A stretch of 64,000 bases of DNA, taken from Hyperoodon ampullatus. Lineage: Eukaryota; Chordata; Mammalia; Artiodactyla; Ziphiidae. Below the pieces are notes generated by a model. The model saw only the letters and a list, made by a program, of their open reading frames with translations. It ran no database searches and was not told the DNA's origin. Made by a program: the position numbers and the translations under genes. Shown piece by piece: positions 24,091 through 35,460 of this stretch (positions are counted from its first letter, which is position 1; the number at the start of each line of letters is the position of its first letter). The stretch is taken from positions 100,157,513 through 100,221,512 of the forward strand of contig OX457057.1 in assembly GCA_949752795.1 (NCBI GenBank), written 5' to 3'.

Positions 24091-24379
24091 CTGCCGCTGC
24101 TAGACTGCAACCTCAGGATCCCCTCCTGGAGGAGCCGGGTGGGGGCTTGAGGAAGAAGAGGTAAGGGAGCCAGGCCAGGTCACTTTTCCCAGTCACTCCA
24201 ACTTTTACATCTAGCTCACCAAGCATCTTAGTAAGTCTCAGTGGGTCACAGCTAGAAGGAGTCCTATAGAGCCCCAGATGCTCAACCCTCAGATGTTCAG
24301 CTGGAGGGCAAGGACCCAGAGAGGTGAAGGAGTTTGAGCAAGATCTCCCAGGTAGTTTATCATCACTCCTCATAGGGCT

Positions 24380-24480
24380 TATCAAATACCTTCATGTCCA
24401 TTATCTCGCTTGCATATTCACAACCACCTGGAGGAACTATTATTCCATTTTACAAATGAGGAAACTGAGGTTCAGGTAAG
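24380..24480 (-). repeat. MIR-family remnant, minus orientation
   Basis: The phrase 'attattccattttacaaatgaggaaactgaggttcag' is the reverse of the MIR 3' core. Confidence 0.6.
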
Positions 24481-24639
24481 TGCCCATAGCTCTCCTCTTC
24501 CCTACTAAGTTTTCATTGCCACCCACTGTTCCCTTCTCTCTTGCTTTCCCCAGGAAGATTGCTACCCAGCTCCAGGTATTACATAAATCAAAATTTTAAA
24601 GATTTATTGCATTCCCCATCTTTCTAACCCATCTAGTAT

Positions 24640-24890
24640 GATGGAGAGATGACAGAGCATAGTAATTGTGAGGGTGGACTTTGGAGTCAGACCTGAGTGA
24701 ATATATTCCATCTTCATCACTTATGAATTCCATGACTATGGACTTCTTTGTACCTCAATCTCCTCACCTGCAAAATGGGAATATTCACATCTATCTCCTG
24801 GAATTCTTTTAAGGGTTAAATCAGATGTACTGTGAAGCAATTTCATAGTGCCTGGCATATAGTAAAGGCTTGAGAAATGCTTCTAGCATA
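24640..24890 (+). repeat. MIR-family remnant
   Basis: Phrases 'ggtggactttggagtcagacctgag', 'ctcaatctcctcacctgcaaaatgggaat' and 'agtgcctggcatatagtaaaggc' are MIR-like. Confidence 0.75.
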
Positions 24891-25009
24891 TATAATTATC
24901 ATACAATTATAGAACTGACATGATTGTTAGGAATTAGTTCACTACTTTCATGCCATTACCAATGAAGCTAAATGGAGTTAAGTGGGGGTGTTACTGTGTG
25001 AAGTAGTTT

Positions 25010-25487
25010 TGCATACTGGTTTGAATGGTTCCCATCCCCACCCCCCAGAATCCATGTCCATCTGGAACCTCAGAATGTGAACTTTTTTGGAAATGGGATC
25101 TTTGCAGATATACTGAGTTAAGATGAGATCATACTAGATTAAGATGAGTTCTAAATCCATTATGACTGCTGTCCTTATAAGAAGAGGAGAGGACATATAG
25201 AGACATCAAGTCACAGAGGGAAGAAAGCCATGTGAAGACAGAGGCAGAGACTACGGCAATTCAGCTACAAGCCAAGGAATGCCAAGGTTTGCCAGGAAAC
25301 CCCATAAACTAGGAAAGCAGTTTAAGTCCCATAAACCCACCCCTACCAACACCCCTCACCCAGGAACCGACCTGGTCAACACCCTGATTTCAGACTCCTA
25401 GCCTCCTGACTGAGAGAGAATACATTTCTGCTGTTTTAAGCCACCCAGTTTGTGGTAATTTGTTACAGCAGCCCCAGAAAACTAGAG
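25010..25487 (+). mobile_element. MaLR-type (MLT1-like) solo LTR
   Basis: It has the order of an ERVL-MaLR LTR: 'ggtttgaatggttccca', 'tgtccttataagaagaggagag', 'gccatgtgaagacagaggcagag', 'ttctgctgttttaagccacccagtttgtggtaatttgttacagcagcccc'. It is non-coding and diverged. Confidence 0.75.
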
Positions 25488-26689
25488 TTTGTGACAGAGG
25501 GAGAACTCCAGCGGAACTCACAGTTTTTTGTTTTGTTTTTTTTACTTCCAGTCTAGCCCTCTTTTACTCCATCATTGCCTCCCCAAACCAGCAATAAACA
25601 TTTATGGTACATCTACCTAGGAAGTTTACTTATTTGGAGAAAAATTAACACACACTATAATCTTTAGCACTTCTTACTGTTACCTGACACACAGTAGGCA
25701 TTTAATAAATACTTACTGGCAAGTTGATAAAATAATAGATATAAAAATGGTATGTTGTTTTATACAAATTTAAGAAATTAGTACAAACCCACTTTCTACC
25801 TGTGTATGTACATCAGTGTGCCAGACTCTAATTTACACATTTTATATATTTGAAGAATCACAAAACTTCAGGTTCACAAGTCCTGCCCATGCACTAGCTC
25901 CTGGGGTGATGAATTAAAAAGAGAGTAATCTGAATACCCTCAGGACTCAATCCTACACGGTGGGGATGATCTCATTCTTGCTGGGTCCTCCCACACTCAC
26001 TGAGGAGTGGACAAGTGGGAGCTCAGGGAATCAGGGGAGCTGCCGGTTGCTGTAAAGGAAGAAAGCACCAGGTCAGCCTGGGAGTAGAATGGGTGGTGGT
26101 GGGTTAACAAAGGGAAGGAGGGGAGGAGGGATGAGCTGATTCACTGGGACAACTCTTAGAGTGACTCAGAAGCCAGCAGAAAATAGCCTGTTCTCCCACA
26201 TCTGCCTCATTGTCGGGCAATGAGGCACTTCCTCATTGCACACCCGTAAGGCAGGGCAAAAGGGAGGAGGAGGAAACAGAATTTTTCAAATTCATGGGCC
26301 TAGTCCAGCACTTAAACTCTGTGTTTTTAACCGTTTCAGACATTTTGTTTCAAGTGACGTTAGTATTTGTTGTGCACCTACTATGTGCCTGGCCCTTCAT
26401 CTCGCCTTTCAGATCGTCGGTCTCCTGAATACAGGGAATGATGTCTTTCTGAAGTTCTGTATTTCCTATTTGTTACTTCAGAAGCACTTGGGCTGCTGTT
26501 GAGCACCTCAGTACAGTCTTTTTGTCCTTCATATATAGAGATGACCTTCTCCAGCCAGCAGTCAATAGGGGGAGGCATGGAGCTTGTTTCTGTCTCTAAT
26601 GCTGGATTTACAGTCATCCAGACCCACTCTGGACCAGCCCTCCTGTGAGAGCCAAGTGTATGGTGAGCAGAATATAGCACAGGTTTGAA
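25488..26689. other. Unassigned intergenic sequence
   Basis: No supported gene. A short L2-like phrase ('gttgtgcacctactatgtgcctggcc') lies at about 26,369-26,395. Confidence 0.35.
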
Positions 26690-26890
26690 ATCACACATCT
26701 TGTTGGAAGGTCTTTATTTACCATTTACTAGCTCTATAGCTTTACTTGATTTCTCTGAATCTCAGTCTTCTCATCTGTAAAATGGGAACCAATGATGTCT
26801 ATCTTACAGGTTAGGAAAGATTTTTCATTTGGTAGTGAAGATTAAATATCATTATATGAAAGTACCTGGCACAGTGATGACATTAATACC
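26690..26890 (+). repeat. MIR-family remnant
   Basis: Phrases 'catttactagctctatagctttacttgatttctctgaatctcagtcttctcatctgtaaaatggga' and 'gtacctggcacagtg' are MIR-like. Confidence 0.7.
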
Positions 26891-27281
26891 AGTTTACTTC
26901 CTTCAAACGTATCAATGATTGCAGACTGACCACATCCTTCCACCAGACTCTAAACTGCATGAGGACAGGGCTGCATCTGTCCTGAGATAGTCTGCCTAGG
27001 TGAGTACTAGGCCCCTAATACTGTCTTGCTTAATAATAATTGTTAATATTAGAAATAATATATTAAAATTAATTTAAATTATTTATGCATTATAAATATT
27101 TAATTGTAAGTATTTATTATATTATATTTAAAACAATGTGGTTATTATTCTCTTAACCAGTTGAATCAATCTGTGAACCGGAAAAGGATCCAGAAACCTT
27201 GACCTAAGGAAGGGGTGCATCCTCTCCCGTTTCTGGGTTATTTGGTGCTGGTAAGGCTTGCTGCGACCACCAGCAAGATCT

Positions 27282-27345
27282 GCATTCCTGTGTTCACGAG
27301 GGACAGGCATTCCTGTGTTCACGAGGGACAGGCATTCCTTGCATC
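27282..27345. repeat. 25-bp tandem duplication, about 2.5 copies
   Basis: The unit gcattcctgtgttcacgagg plus gacag occurs at 27282-27306 and 27307-27331, and a third, partial copy begins at 27332. The two full copies are identical. Confidence 0.9.
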
Positions 27346-27942
27346 CTCTACTGTCCTGTGTCCCAGCGTCACTGCAAACGTGGTAACCCACAGCATAATG
27401 GAGCCAAGGACACAAAAAAAGTCCCCTCATTTGGAAAACATAGCGTAGAAAACCATGACACACAAATTTTATTCATTCGACTTCTACCTGGAAGGCAGGT
27501 CTGGCTGGGTTTGGGCTACCCGGTGTCCCCGCTCCAGGGGCTCCAGAGCTACTATTCTCTTCCAAATGTAATGTGAAAAGAGAAGGGGGGGGTCTCCGGG
27601 TTTTTCATCTTTGCGCCCTTGTTTCTAGCACAGGCTTCGTACGAGAAAAAAAAAAGAGAGCAGGCAAGCCACGTTACCAGGTTTTCAACAACCGGTTTTC
27701 TAAAGCAGACCCAAAGCGCACTTCATTTATTAACATTTTGGATGAAATGAAACGTTAATGTGCCCGATCAATCAGGGCACCCGAAACCCGCCGTTCCTAA
27801 ACTGCCCGTAGCATGAGCGTAAACACGAAGCACTCGCCACCGTCCGGTCCAGAAATCACTTAGAAGGTGGAAAGTTGCAGAAGCCGGGCCGTGAGGGTCG
27901 TAAACCCACCCCCGAGCCCGGGCCGGAGGACTACGCTTCCTC

Positions 27943-27954
27943 CCGGAAGTGACG
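27943..27954 (+). promoter_or_regulatory. ETS site with half-CRE (ccggaagtgacg)
   Basis: CCGGAAGTGACG combines an ETS-family core (GGAAGT) with TGACG. Such composites are common close to CpG-island start sites. An inverted ETS-like cttcc lies just upstream. Confidence 0.6.
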
Positions 27955-28054
27955 CGCGCTCAATCCCAGCTAGGCTCTCCCCAAACAAAAGGGATTTTGG
28001 GGCCCCGGGAGGAGCCTAAAAGACATTGGAGAAGCCCCTCCTCCAGCCGGAGCG

Positions 28055-28092
28055 GATTGGTGTCGGGGCTGGAGAGGCGAGAAGGGGATTGG
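28055..28092 (-). promoter_or_regulatory. Two inverted CCAAT boxes (NF-Y type)
   Basis: GATTGG occurs at 28055-28060 and again at 28087-28092, 32 bp apart (about three helical turns). This is the usual orientation and spacing of paired NF-Y sites. Confidence 0.6.
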
Positions 28093-28099
28093 CCCTGCC

Positions 28100-28206
28100 G
28101 AATGCCAGGGCTCTCGCCAGGCGGTCGAGGGGCGGGGCCTCGGGGGGCTGTGGATGGAGCGGCTGGCGGAGGCGGCAGGGAGCGGAGCCCCGAGCGCTGG
28201 GAAAAG
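28100..28206 (+). other. CTTNBP2NL: Putative first exon of CTTNBP2NL (mostly 5' UTR)
   Basis: The exon end is set by a good donor, aaaag|gtagga, with GT at 28207-28208. The transcription start is not determined, and 28,100 is a rough guess downstream of the CCAAT boxes. An ATG at 28154 opens a frame of 17 codons plus two bases to the donor. Depending on which acceptor is used at the coding exon, it either ends in a short upstream ORF whose TGA overlaps the main start or joins the main frame. An additional non-coding exon in between cannot be excluded. Confidence 0.5.
28129..28138 (+). promoter_or_regulatory. GC box (Sp1-type)
   Basis: GGGGCGGGGC lies directly upstream of the putative first exon. 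Confidence 0.6.
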
Positions 28207-30510
28207 GTAGGAGCCGTTGGCGCCCGGGCTTGGCGGCGGCTGGGAGGCCGGGTTCTCGAGAGAAAAGCAGGGGTAGGACCACCGGTGTCCTCCCGCCGCC
28301 GTCCCAACTGCCGCTCGCGCCCATCCCTTGAGGGGGCGGAGCCGTCTCCTCTACCTCCCGGTATTCCCTGAGGAGGCGGCTCCTCAACCTTCGAGGAGCC
28401 ACTTATTGTCCCCCGTCAACCCCGGCTCCCCAGAAGGGGCTGCCCTCCTGACACCCTCCGTTTAAAGGGCCCCCTCGTCCAGCCCCTTAACCTTGGGAGA
28501 AGGCGTACGGGTTCCCATTCTGTAGACTGCCGTCCCCACCCCCATTTGTCTGGCCGCCCCCGGGAGGCCAGACATCCCTTCCTACACCTGTCCTGCTCGC
28601 TAGGGTGGGACCAGAGCTAGTTTCATCCGTAAGATAAAAATCAGTGTTTTCAAAAAAAAAAAAAGAGAGATGGGGCGATGCAAAAATCAGAGACCCGACC
28701 TAGACTGCCAGCTCCGCGGACGAAACGGCCTTCCCCCACTTGGGTTCTTCCCATCCCCCATTCTCTGATCCTCAACCTTCCGCCTGAAGCCCCTAGGATC
28801 CTCTTTTCTCCTGTGGGGCATCGAGGGCTCACCTGCTTCGGGACCTTTTTAGTCTCTGGAGGAAGGAGAAATAGTAACCTTCCCTGCCCCCCTTTGTACC
28901 TTTATTTCTTGAGGGAGAACCCAACCTCTAAGGGTTTTTTTAGGTTTGAGTTGCGTTTCATTTTTGCTTTCCACCCTGTTTCTTCCCTGAAAACTGGATG
29001 AAAAACCACCCTTTTGTATTTCATAGTGAGGTGGGCGTGTTGGATATCTACAGAGTTGGTTTTGTGTGGGTAGGAATGCAGTGTATATTGTTGGACTGTC
29101 AGTGAATAACAGCATGCTTTCAAGTGAAACAGTACAGATAAGTAAATAAAGAGCTTTAGATTAGGAATGAGCATCTCCTAGTCTCGGGTGGGCTGGTCTG
29201 TTGCTCAGGGAGACTGCAGTTAACCTGGAAAGTATAGTTCTGTTGAAACAAAAGGCAGGAAGTGTTTGAAGAAAATTCAGGTTCAGTGGTCTAGGTTTAT
29301 GATTAATCTGGTCTGGTGGCCTTTGGTTACTCTGTAGCCCCTATTTTATGGTGGGTTTTTCCGTGAAACTGATATGTATATGATGTTGTTGATTGGTTTT
29401 ACAAGACCACTATCATCTACCAAAATTCAGAGGATGAAAATTAAAAGCACATTTTAAATCTCAGCGATAAGGATAAATAAAAGCAAGGTAAACTCCAGCT
29501 ATTCACACACATGTGACTACCAGAGAGTGTCCCTATAGTGTGCTCATAAAGGCCTTCATTTCAGCAGGTGCAAAATATTGATGCTTTTGGCCTAATGTTA
29601 ATGCCATTGAATCCCTAGTAATCATCTATTGCTAGCACTTTCATATATTAAAATTTGCCATTTTTTTTTAGCATTGTTTCTTTGCTTTCGGTCTGAAGTC
29701 TGTCTTACTACTGTTATTTATAGCCAAAGATAATAACCATGGGATGCAAGGAGTTGGAATCATGGGGGCAATTATAACAGCTGTCTTTTACCTTCCTGAT
29801 TAGAGTCTCTGAAGGTAGACTTTCTGAAGGTAATTAATTTTGAATAGTTAGGTTTGAAGTTTTCAGAGCCAGTCTCAGTGCTCACAGATCTGCTCAGTGA
29901 TTGTTTCCAGATCTCCGATAAAAAGGCACAAAGAAGAAACTGTGGAGGGTCTCTCCAGCAAACACAAAGTGTACTGCGATAGGTGGATAAGGGCCCTTAG
30001 CAATAGCAGCAGAAAAGAACTAAAAGCAGAACAGGAATTCCCAAAAAGATATATCTTATTACATGAGCAGAGAACAGAAAACAAACTGAGGTTAGAGACT
30101 AAGGAAACCAAAGTTGTGGTGATTGCCAGGGCCTTAATGAGCAGAGAGGAAAAAGCAAATAATGCTCTTTGATTACTTGGCACAATAAGCAGGATCTGTT
30201 TGATACACATTTGGGTCTTGGAAATCTTTCCTTTAACTTTTTCAACACCTGTTTGGTTATGTCAGATGAAGAAAAACATTGTACGCAGAGATCTTTTAAG
30301 GTATATTTGTAATCTGCCTCATTAAATTATAAATTCTTTGAGAGAGGTATTAGTATGTTTCGTTTCATCTTTGTACCTTTCACAATGCCTAGTATATAGT
30401 TTGACTTCGTGAGCGTTTGTTGAACTTAGTTTGAAGCTGACCCCTTCAGGTAGACTAGAAGGATAATTTACTGATAAGATATGGCACATCTTGTTAGTAT
30501 AAACAGTCCA

Positions 30511-30697
30511 TAAAGAATTTAATATTAAATATTCTTCCTGTTTAGCATTTAAACAAAGGTGAAGAATTAGTGTCTGATTTTAGTTATTGGTTGGTTTTAT
30601 TTTAAATATTTCAGTATCTAGCTCAGATGCCTAAGTAGGGGAAAATAAAGCTTGTATATGTCATGATCTCAGACATCTGATACAAGGATTTTTAGGC
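30511..30697. repeat. Local direct duplication, copy A
   Basis: About 185 bp matching copy B at 31174-31362, with phrases such as 'taaagaatttaatattaaatattctt', 'gtgaagaattagtgtctga', 'gttattggttggtttt' and 'ttgtatatgtcatgatctcagacatc' shared in order. The copies differ at scattered sites, so the duplication is not recent. Confidence 0.85.
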
Positions 30698-30929
30698 CAC
30701 TGAATTGGTGTTTAGTGGCATGATACAAGAAGCAGAGATTTATTTCTAGAGGAAGTTTGTCCAGTCTATGGTGGTTGACCCCAGGAATAGCTTGTCAGCC
30801 TGTTACTAAAGGCCATTTTTTCTTATTTCCTGGATGTTTGCTGATAATAACTAAAAATCAAATCTTCCTAGTTTTAGTTCAAAGCATTTCAGTGAGAAAG
30901 TGGCTTATTTATGGTGAGGCTATAAAGTG

Positions 30930-31160
30930 TGCTGATTTACAGCACAGACTTTAAAGGCAGACCTGAGTTCAAATCCCAGCTCTGCTGCTCTTTTGCTGTA
31001 TGACCCAGGGAAATGGCAGTTTTTTATCTTCACCATATCTCAGTTTCCTCAGCTGTGACTTAAAAATGACTTTCAGAAATTTTTTTTTAAAGATTACATG
31101 AACATGACATATAGGAAGCACTCAGTAACTGGTAGGTATTATTGCCATTACTATTAGCAC
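30930..31160 (+). repeat. MIR-family remnant
   Basis: Phrases 'acagactttaaaggcagacctgagttcaaatcccagctctgctgctc' and 'atctcagtttcctcagctgtgac' are MIR-like. It sits between the two copies of the local duplication. Confidence 0.75.
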
Positions 31161-31173
31161 TTTGCATGTGAGT

Positions 31174-31362
31174 TAAAGAATTTAATATTAAATATTCTTT
31201 TACTCCTTTAGCATTTAAACAAATGTGAAGAATTAGTGTCTGAGTTTAGTTATTGGTTGGTTTTGTTTTAAATATTTGAATATATAGCTAAGCTTCCTAA
31301 TTAGAGGGAAACAAAGCTTGTATATGTCATGATCTCAGACATCCGACAGAAGAGTTTTTAGG
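31174..31362. repeat. Local direct duplication, copy B
   Basis: Second copy of the 185-bp segment that begins at 30511, offset by about 663 bp. The homology stops abruptly on both sides. Confidence 0.85.
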
Positions 31363-31930
31363 GCAGCGCATGTGTCTTACGGTGTGTGTGTTTCATAATT
31401 ATGTCATGTACCTTATCTTCCTTAAACGTTTTGGCCCTGGAAAAGGAAAGGCAAGGGATTCAACCATCTGATGTCTTCTCTCTGAATTGTCAGTTGTTTC
31501 ACTCCACACTGTCTTAAGTACCTTCACCCTCAGTGTCATATAAATGGTTTTGTGGATGCCGTGATTATGGTGCAGGGTTGTACCGTCTGTGAGATTTAAG
31601 GGATTTTCAATGGTAATTTTGATTGACAGTGATTTTTGCCTTTTGAACAACTCTTCTACTACCCTCAGAGTAAGGAGCAATCATAAGAAAAACTCAAATG
31701 GGTATGAAGAAACTATGGAAAGGGAAGTTAAGAGTGGAGGTGGGGGAGTGGAGGACAGGGGGTTGTGGGCTGAGGAAAACAGGACTACAAGCAGGCATTG
31801 AAGTAAAGAATGTAGTAATATGGTTTCTCGACTATTTCCAAACTCTGTATTTCAAGTCCAAAGCCAGAGCTTCCACTCTAAATGTGTGCTTTGCTGCTAA
31901 ATGAATCATTTCTGCCTTTTGGAGCCACAG

Positions 31931-31995
31931 AGAATGTAATCCTTAATTGTTACTGAATTTAAAGAATATAATCCTTAACTGTTAACTGAGTTCAA
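31931..31995. repeat. Imperfect tandem duplication, unit about 32 bp
   Basis: agaatgtaatccttaattgt and agaatataatccttaactgt head two adjacent copies, both followed by 'tact/taact gaRttYaaa'. Confidence 0.7.
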
Positions 31996-32619
31996 ATAGA
32001 AGCTAGGAAGGAAAATAGGAGAGCACAGGACGACGGGGTTTACAGACAAAAAAGATTCCTGACCCTGGGCCTTGGGAGCATCTGCATGGATCCTTTGTGC
32101 AGAGCTGCTAGGGAAGGAGAGGCTGCAGTGTGCTCTGGGTCTGCTCGCCTAGAAAGGTGAGCCAGGGAGGAAGGAGTGCAGAGGGAGAAGCAAACAGGGA
32201 TGAGTTGTTTTAATGAGAAATAAGATCTATAAATTATAACAGAGGAGAATGAACTGACGGGTAAGTTGTAGAAAAAAGGAGCACTAAGTTTGGGGTTTTT
32301 TGAAGGAAGGTGTTCCCCATTCCTTGGTTTCTGCCAAGTAGTCCTTTCTGTTGTAGTGGGTTGAACAGGAGTGAGAACAGAAACAATCTGGTTCTTAACT
32401 GGTTTAATATTTGATGGTACAAACAAGATCTGGTCTAGTCCTATGTATCAGCTTCTTCTCATTGCCTCTTGTTTTAAATTGAAGACACAGAAGAAATTTT
32501 CTGAAAAGGCTCCACCCCTAAAGACTTCTCTGCTTCTAAACCTTTAGCCTTCGCCACACTCACTGAGTCTGAACACGTTCTTCTTGGGGGTCTAGTTACT
32601 TCTCATTCATTCAGCATGT

Positions 32620-33060
32620 CTTGCATCACAGTCATTATTTCCCCCCCAAAACCCGTTCCTTTTCTAACATCCCTGTTTCTGTTAATGGCATCATCATTAT
32701 AGTCACCCAGCCTTAAAAACCTCAGCTGATCTGGGATTATTTCCCCTCTTACCTCCTTAAAAAAACCAGTACCAAGTTACTATACATTCTTTATAAAGTC
32801 TCTTGCATCGGTCTTTTTTTTTTTTTTTTTTTACTATTCTTACTGCCATGATCCTAGTTCACACACTTTAACCTCATACCTGTACTGTTAAGTTTTCTCC
32901 CAACTGCTTTTTCTGCTTCCAGTTTCTCTTCAGTCAAATCAACTCTGTATGTCAAGCTTTAGCCTTCCTGAAACTATATTTTTATTGTGACATTCACCTA
33001 GTTAAAAATGTTTAGTGGCTTCTTATTTCCCAGAAGATAAAGTGCAGTTTTGTACACTGT
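32620..33060 (+). repeat. Possible L2 LINE fragment
   Basis: Diverged phrases 'aatggcatcatcattatagtcacccagcc', 'aaaatgtttagtggcttcttatttcccag' and 'gataaagtgcag' follow the order of the L2 3' half. It is interrupted by a T-run at about 32,815-32,832. Confidence 0.5.
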
Positions 33061-33759
33061 AATTCAAGGTACTGCACTGTACATTTCTTTCCAGCCAGCA
33101 TGTTTTGATTACCCCTTTGAACCAGAGACTGCTGGGTGCTAAGTTTATCAAGCTGAATAAGACAGAGTATTTGTCTAGAAGAGCAGAATCTTATGAGACA
33201 AAAGACAGCTATATAAATAGATGAATTGATGTAATAAAATGTGAAAACTGCTCTTGGGTTATGAATAAGATACATATCCATTATGCATTTAATATGATTT
33301 CAAAATAGCTGTGATATTTTTAGAAAACGCGTTTATCAGTATTATGAGTTAAAATTATAACTTGATTAAAAGCTGTAGAAATTCAGTGGAAGGAAAGGCA
33401 ATCTTTTCACTTATATCCTAAAGTCACAAAAAGCCAGTCTAGGCAGAAGATTGTCCTTTTTCTTTCCCACGTAGTGTGCAGATAATCATTGGCCTGAATA
33501 CGTGTTGTGTGTGTTCCTAAGCTGCCTTTCCCGGGAACTGGCCAGGCCATCTCCTTCTTGGAGCAGATCAACCTACCAGGTTAGAAGGAGTAAACTTGTT
33601 TTGATTTCTAAATTAGACACATGAGTGGTAGAAAGTGAGAACTCATTGGAAAAAGGAAAACTTCGTTATCCGTACAGATGAAACCAAATATATGCTCTCC
33701 AGGGATGAGAAATGAGAGAACTGACCAGTCACTAACTCATTTAAACCATTCAGTATCCC

Positions 33760-33915
33760 GTTAGAGTATGTATTGTCATCGCCATTTTATAGATGAAGAA
33801 CTGAAAGCTCAGAGGTTACGTGGATCAAGGAAGTATGAAGTGGTAGAGCCAGGATGCAAACTTAGGTCTGTAGGGCTCCAAAGTCAAGCACTTTCCACTG
33901 CAACACACTGCCTCC
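33760..33915 (-). repeat. MIR-family remnant, minus orientation
   Basis: Phrases 'gccattttatagatgaagaactgaaagctcagagg', 'gtagagccaggatgcaaacttaggtctg' and 'ccactgcaacac'. Confidence 0.7.
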
Positions 33916-34441
33916 CAGAAGAGTTACTGTCCCCAAAAAACCTTGGAGCAAAAACAATTGCTAGGTCTGTTGGTCATTTTCAACTGATATCAAATTGTTA
34001 AACTTTTTAAAAAATCAGTGGTCTGATTTAGAAGACAGAAGTTAAAAGGCAAAACAACATCATCAGTTATAATATTCTGTTACAGGCTTTTGTGAAATTT
34101 TTTTACAGTTCAGGGAGAGTCAGGTTATGGGCATAGCTAAAACACAGATACCTTGACTGTATTACAGTTCATCCTCCACACCATATGCTCTGTTTCTTCC
34201 TGGTTTGAAATCCTGATGGAGTCAACAACTTCATCCAACATTAATGTTGAATATTTGAAGGGTTCTTGTATTCCAGGCTGCCTGTAGAATTGAGGCCCAT
34301 GAATCATTTTACTGGAAATAAGATCAATCTACATATTATTGTTCCCTCATTGTGGTATTTTACAAATCATGGTGGCATTATTTCAGAAAAGCAAAAATTT
34401 AGGGGAATGATGGACAGATAGATGATATAGACAGATATACG

Positions 34442-34478
34442 TATTTCAATGAAATCATGTTATAATTTCATTGAAATA
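34442..34478. repeat. Perfect 14-bp inverted repeat
   Basis: The arms tatttcaatgaaat (34442-34455) and atttcattgaaata (34465-34478) flank the 9-nt loop catgttata. Each arm is itself nearly palindromic (atttcaatgaaat), so alternative foldings are possible. Confidence 0.95.
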
Positions 34479-34989
34479 AATAAAGCCACTGACAAATATA
34501 CCTGAAATGGTAAATACTGCTGGTAACTTTCTGATATTAGAAGACATATTTTTAATTTTAATGAAAAAATGTGTTAATGTAAAAACTATTCTTCATTTTC
34601 ATTAACGTACATTCCAGTAGCTTAACTAATGTAGCTCTTCTGGTTTGGTCTTGTCTCAGATGAGAATACTTGAAAAGGTGTAAACGGATATCCAGGTAGA
34701 CAGACCTGTTTTTTAATAGCGTTGTGCCAGATGTCCTCATTTTGGGGGAGAGATGTTTGTATGCTTGTTTATGGGCATGAGGCCACTTCCTCCCTTTCTT
34801 CAGGATGCATATAAATGTTGTTGGCAACATGTAGGAGAGACAATGATAGAAACAGATGTACACACATAGTAAGTGAGACAGACATTCACACACACACACA
34901 CAGATACACTAGAGATGTATGAGTCTTAAAACAGAGCTAACCAAAACAAAACCCTGATATCCATCATGGTGTCCCAGAAAGTGGATTAG

Positions 34990-35120
34990 ACTGGATCTTA
35001 ATAATTTTACTATTTAACTATAATCTTCAGTAATTCACTTAACAACTCTGGCCTCAATTTTCATCTGTAAAATGAGAGTACTAAATTAGATTATTTCTGA
35101 GATCCCTTCCAGCTCTGTGA
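34990..35120 (+). repeat. MIR-like remnant
   Basis: 'cagtaattcacttaacaactctggcctcaattttcatctgtaaaatgag' and 'gagatcccttccagctctgtga' are typical of the MIR core and its 3' part. Confidence 0.6.
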
Positions 35121-35184
35121 ATCATATTTTAGCTGATAAAATGAGAAAATCAGATGTGAACAGTGGTTACCAAGTAGCAGTGGT

Positions 35185-35460
35185 TTCTAAGGAAGCCTCT
35201 GGAATCAAATTACTTAGGTTCAAATTCTATTTCTGCCACATACTAGATGTGAGACTTTAAGTTATTTAGCCTTTGTACCTCAGTTTTCCATCTGTAAAAT
35301 GGGGATGATGATGATGATGATGATGAACTTGTTGATAATGGTTATAGCATCTATCACCTAAGGTTGTAAGGACGGAATTAATACATGTCAAGTACTTAGA
35401 ACACTGCCTGGAACATGTTTATGTTTAGCTCAAAAAGTGTGTATCTTTTTTATTATTGCT
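35185..35460 (+). repeat. MIR-family remnant with (GAT)n
   Basis: MIR phrases 'ttaggttcaaattctatttctgcc', 'tacctcagttttccatctgtaaaatgggga' and 'agtacttagaacactgcctggaaca'. The core runs into a (GAT)n triplet repeat of about eight units at 35303-35326. Confidence 0.75.

Larger units (their letters stand above)
27770..28400 (+). promoter_or_regulatory. CTTNBP2NL: CpG island promoter of CTTNBP2NL
   Basis: This is the only dense and extended CpG cluster in the window, about 0.6 kb. It holds an ETS site, two inverted CCAAT boxes and a GC box upstream of a splice donor at 28207. No TATA box is evident, as expected for a housekeeping-type island promoter. Its strand and assignment follow from the donor and from the first coding exon of CTTNBP2NL 14.8 kb downstream. 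The assignment is inference from context. Confidence 0.75.

Noticed and set aside
25010..25487. Coding remains of an endogenous retrovirus near the MaLR LTRs
   Set aside because: Only solo LTR-like sequence is visible here and at 36001-36878. No internal coding region is present.
27949..28402. Long open frames on both strands in the CpG island (up to 140 codons)
   Set aside because: GC-rich DNA has few stop codons. The frames overlap on both strands, have no domain, and run across the splice donor at 28207.
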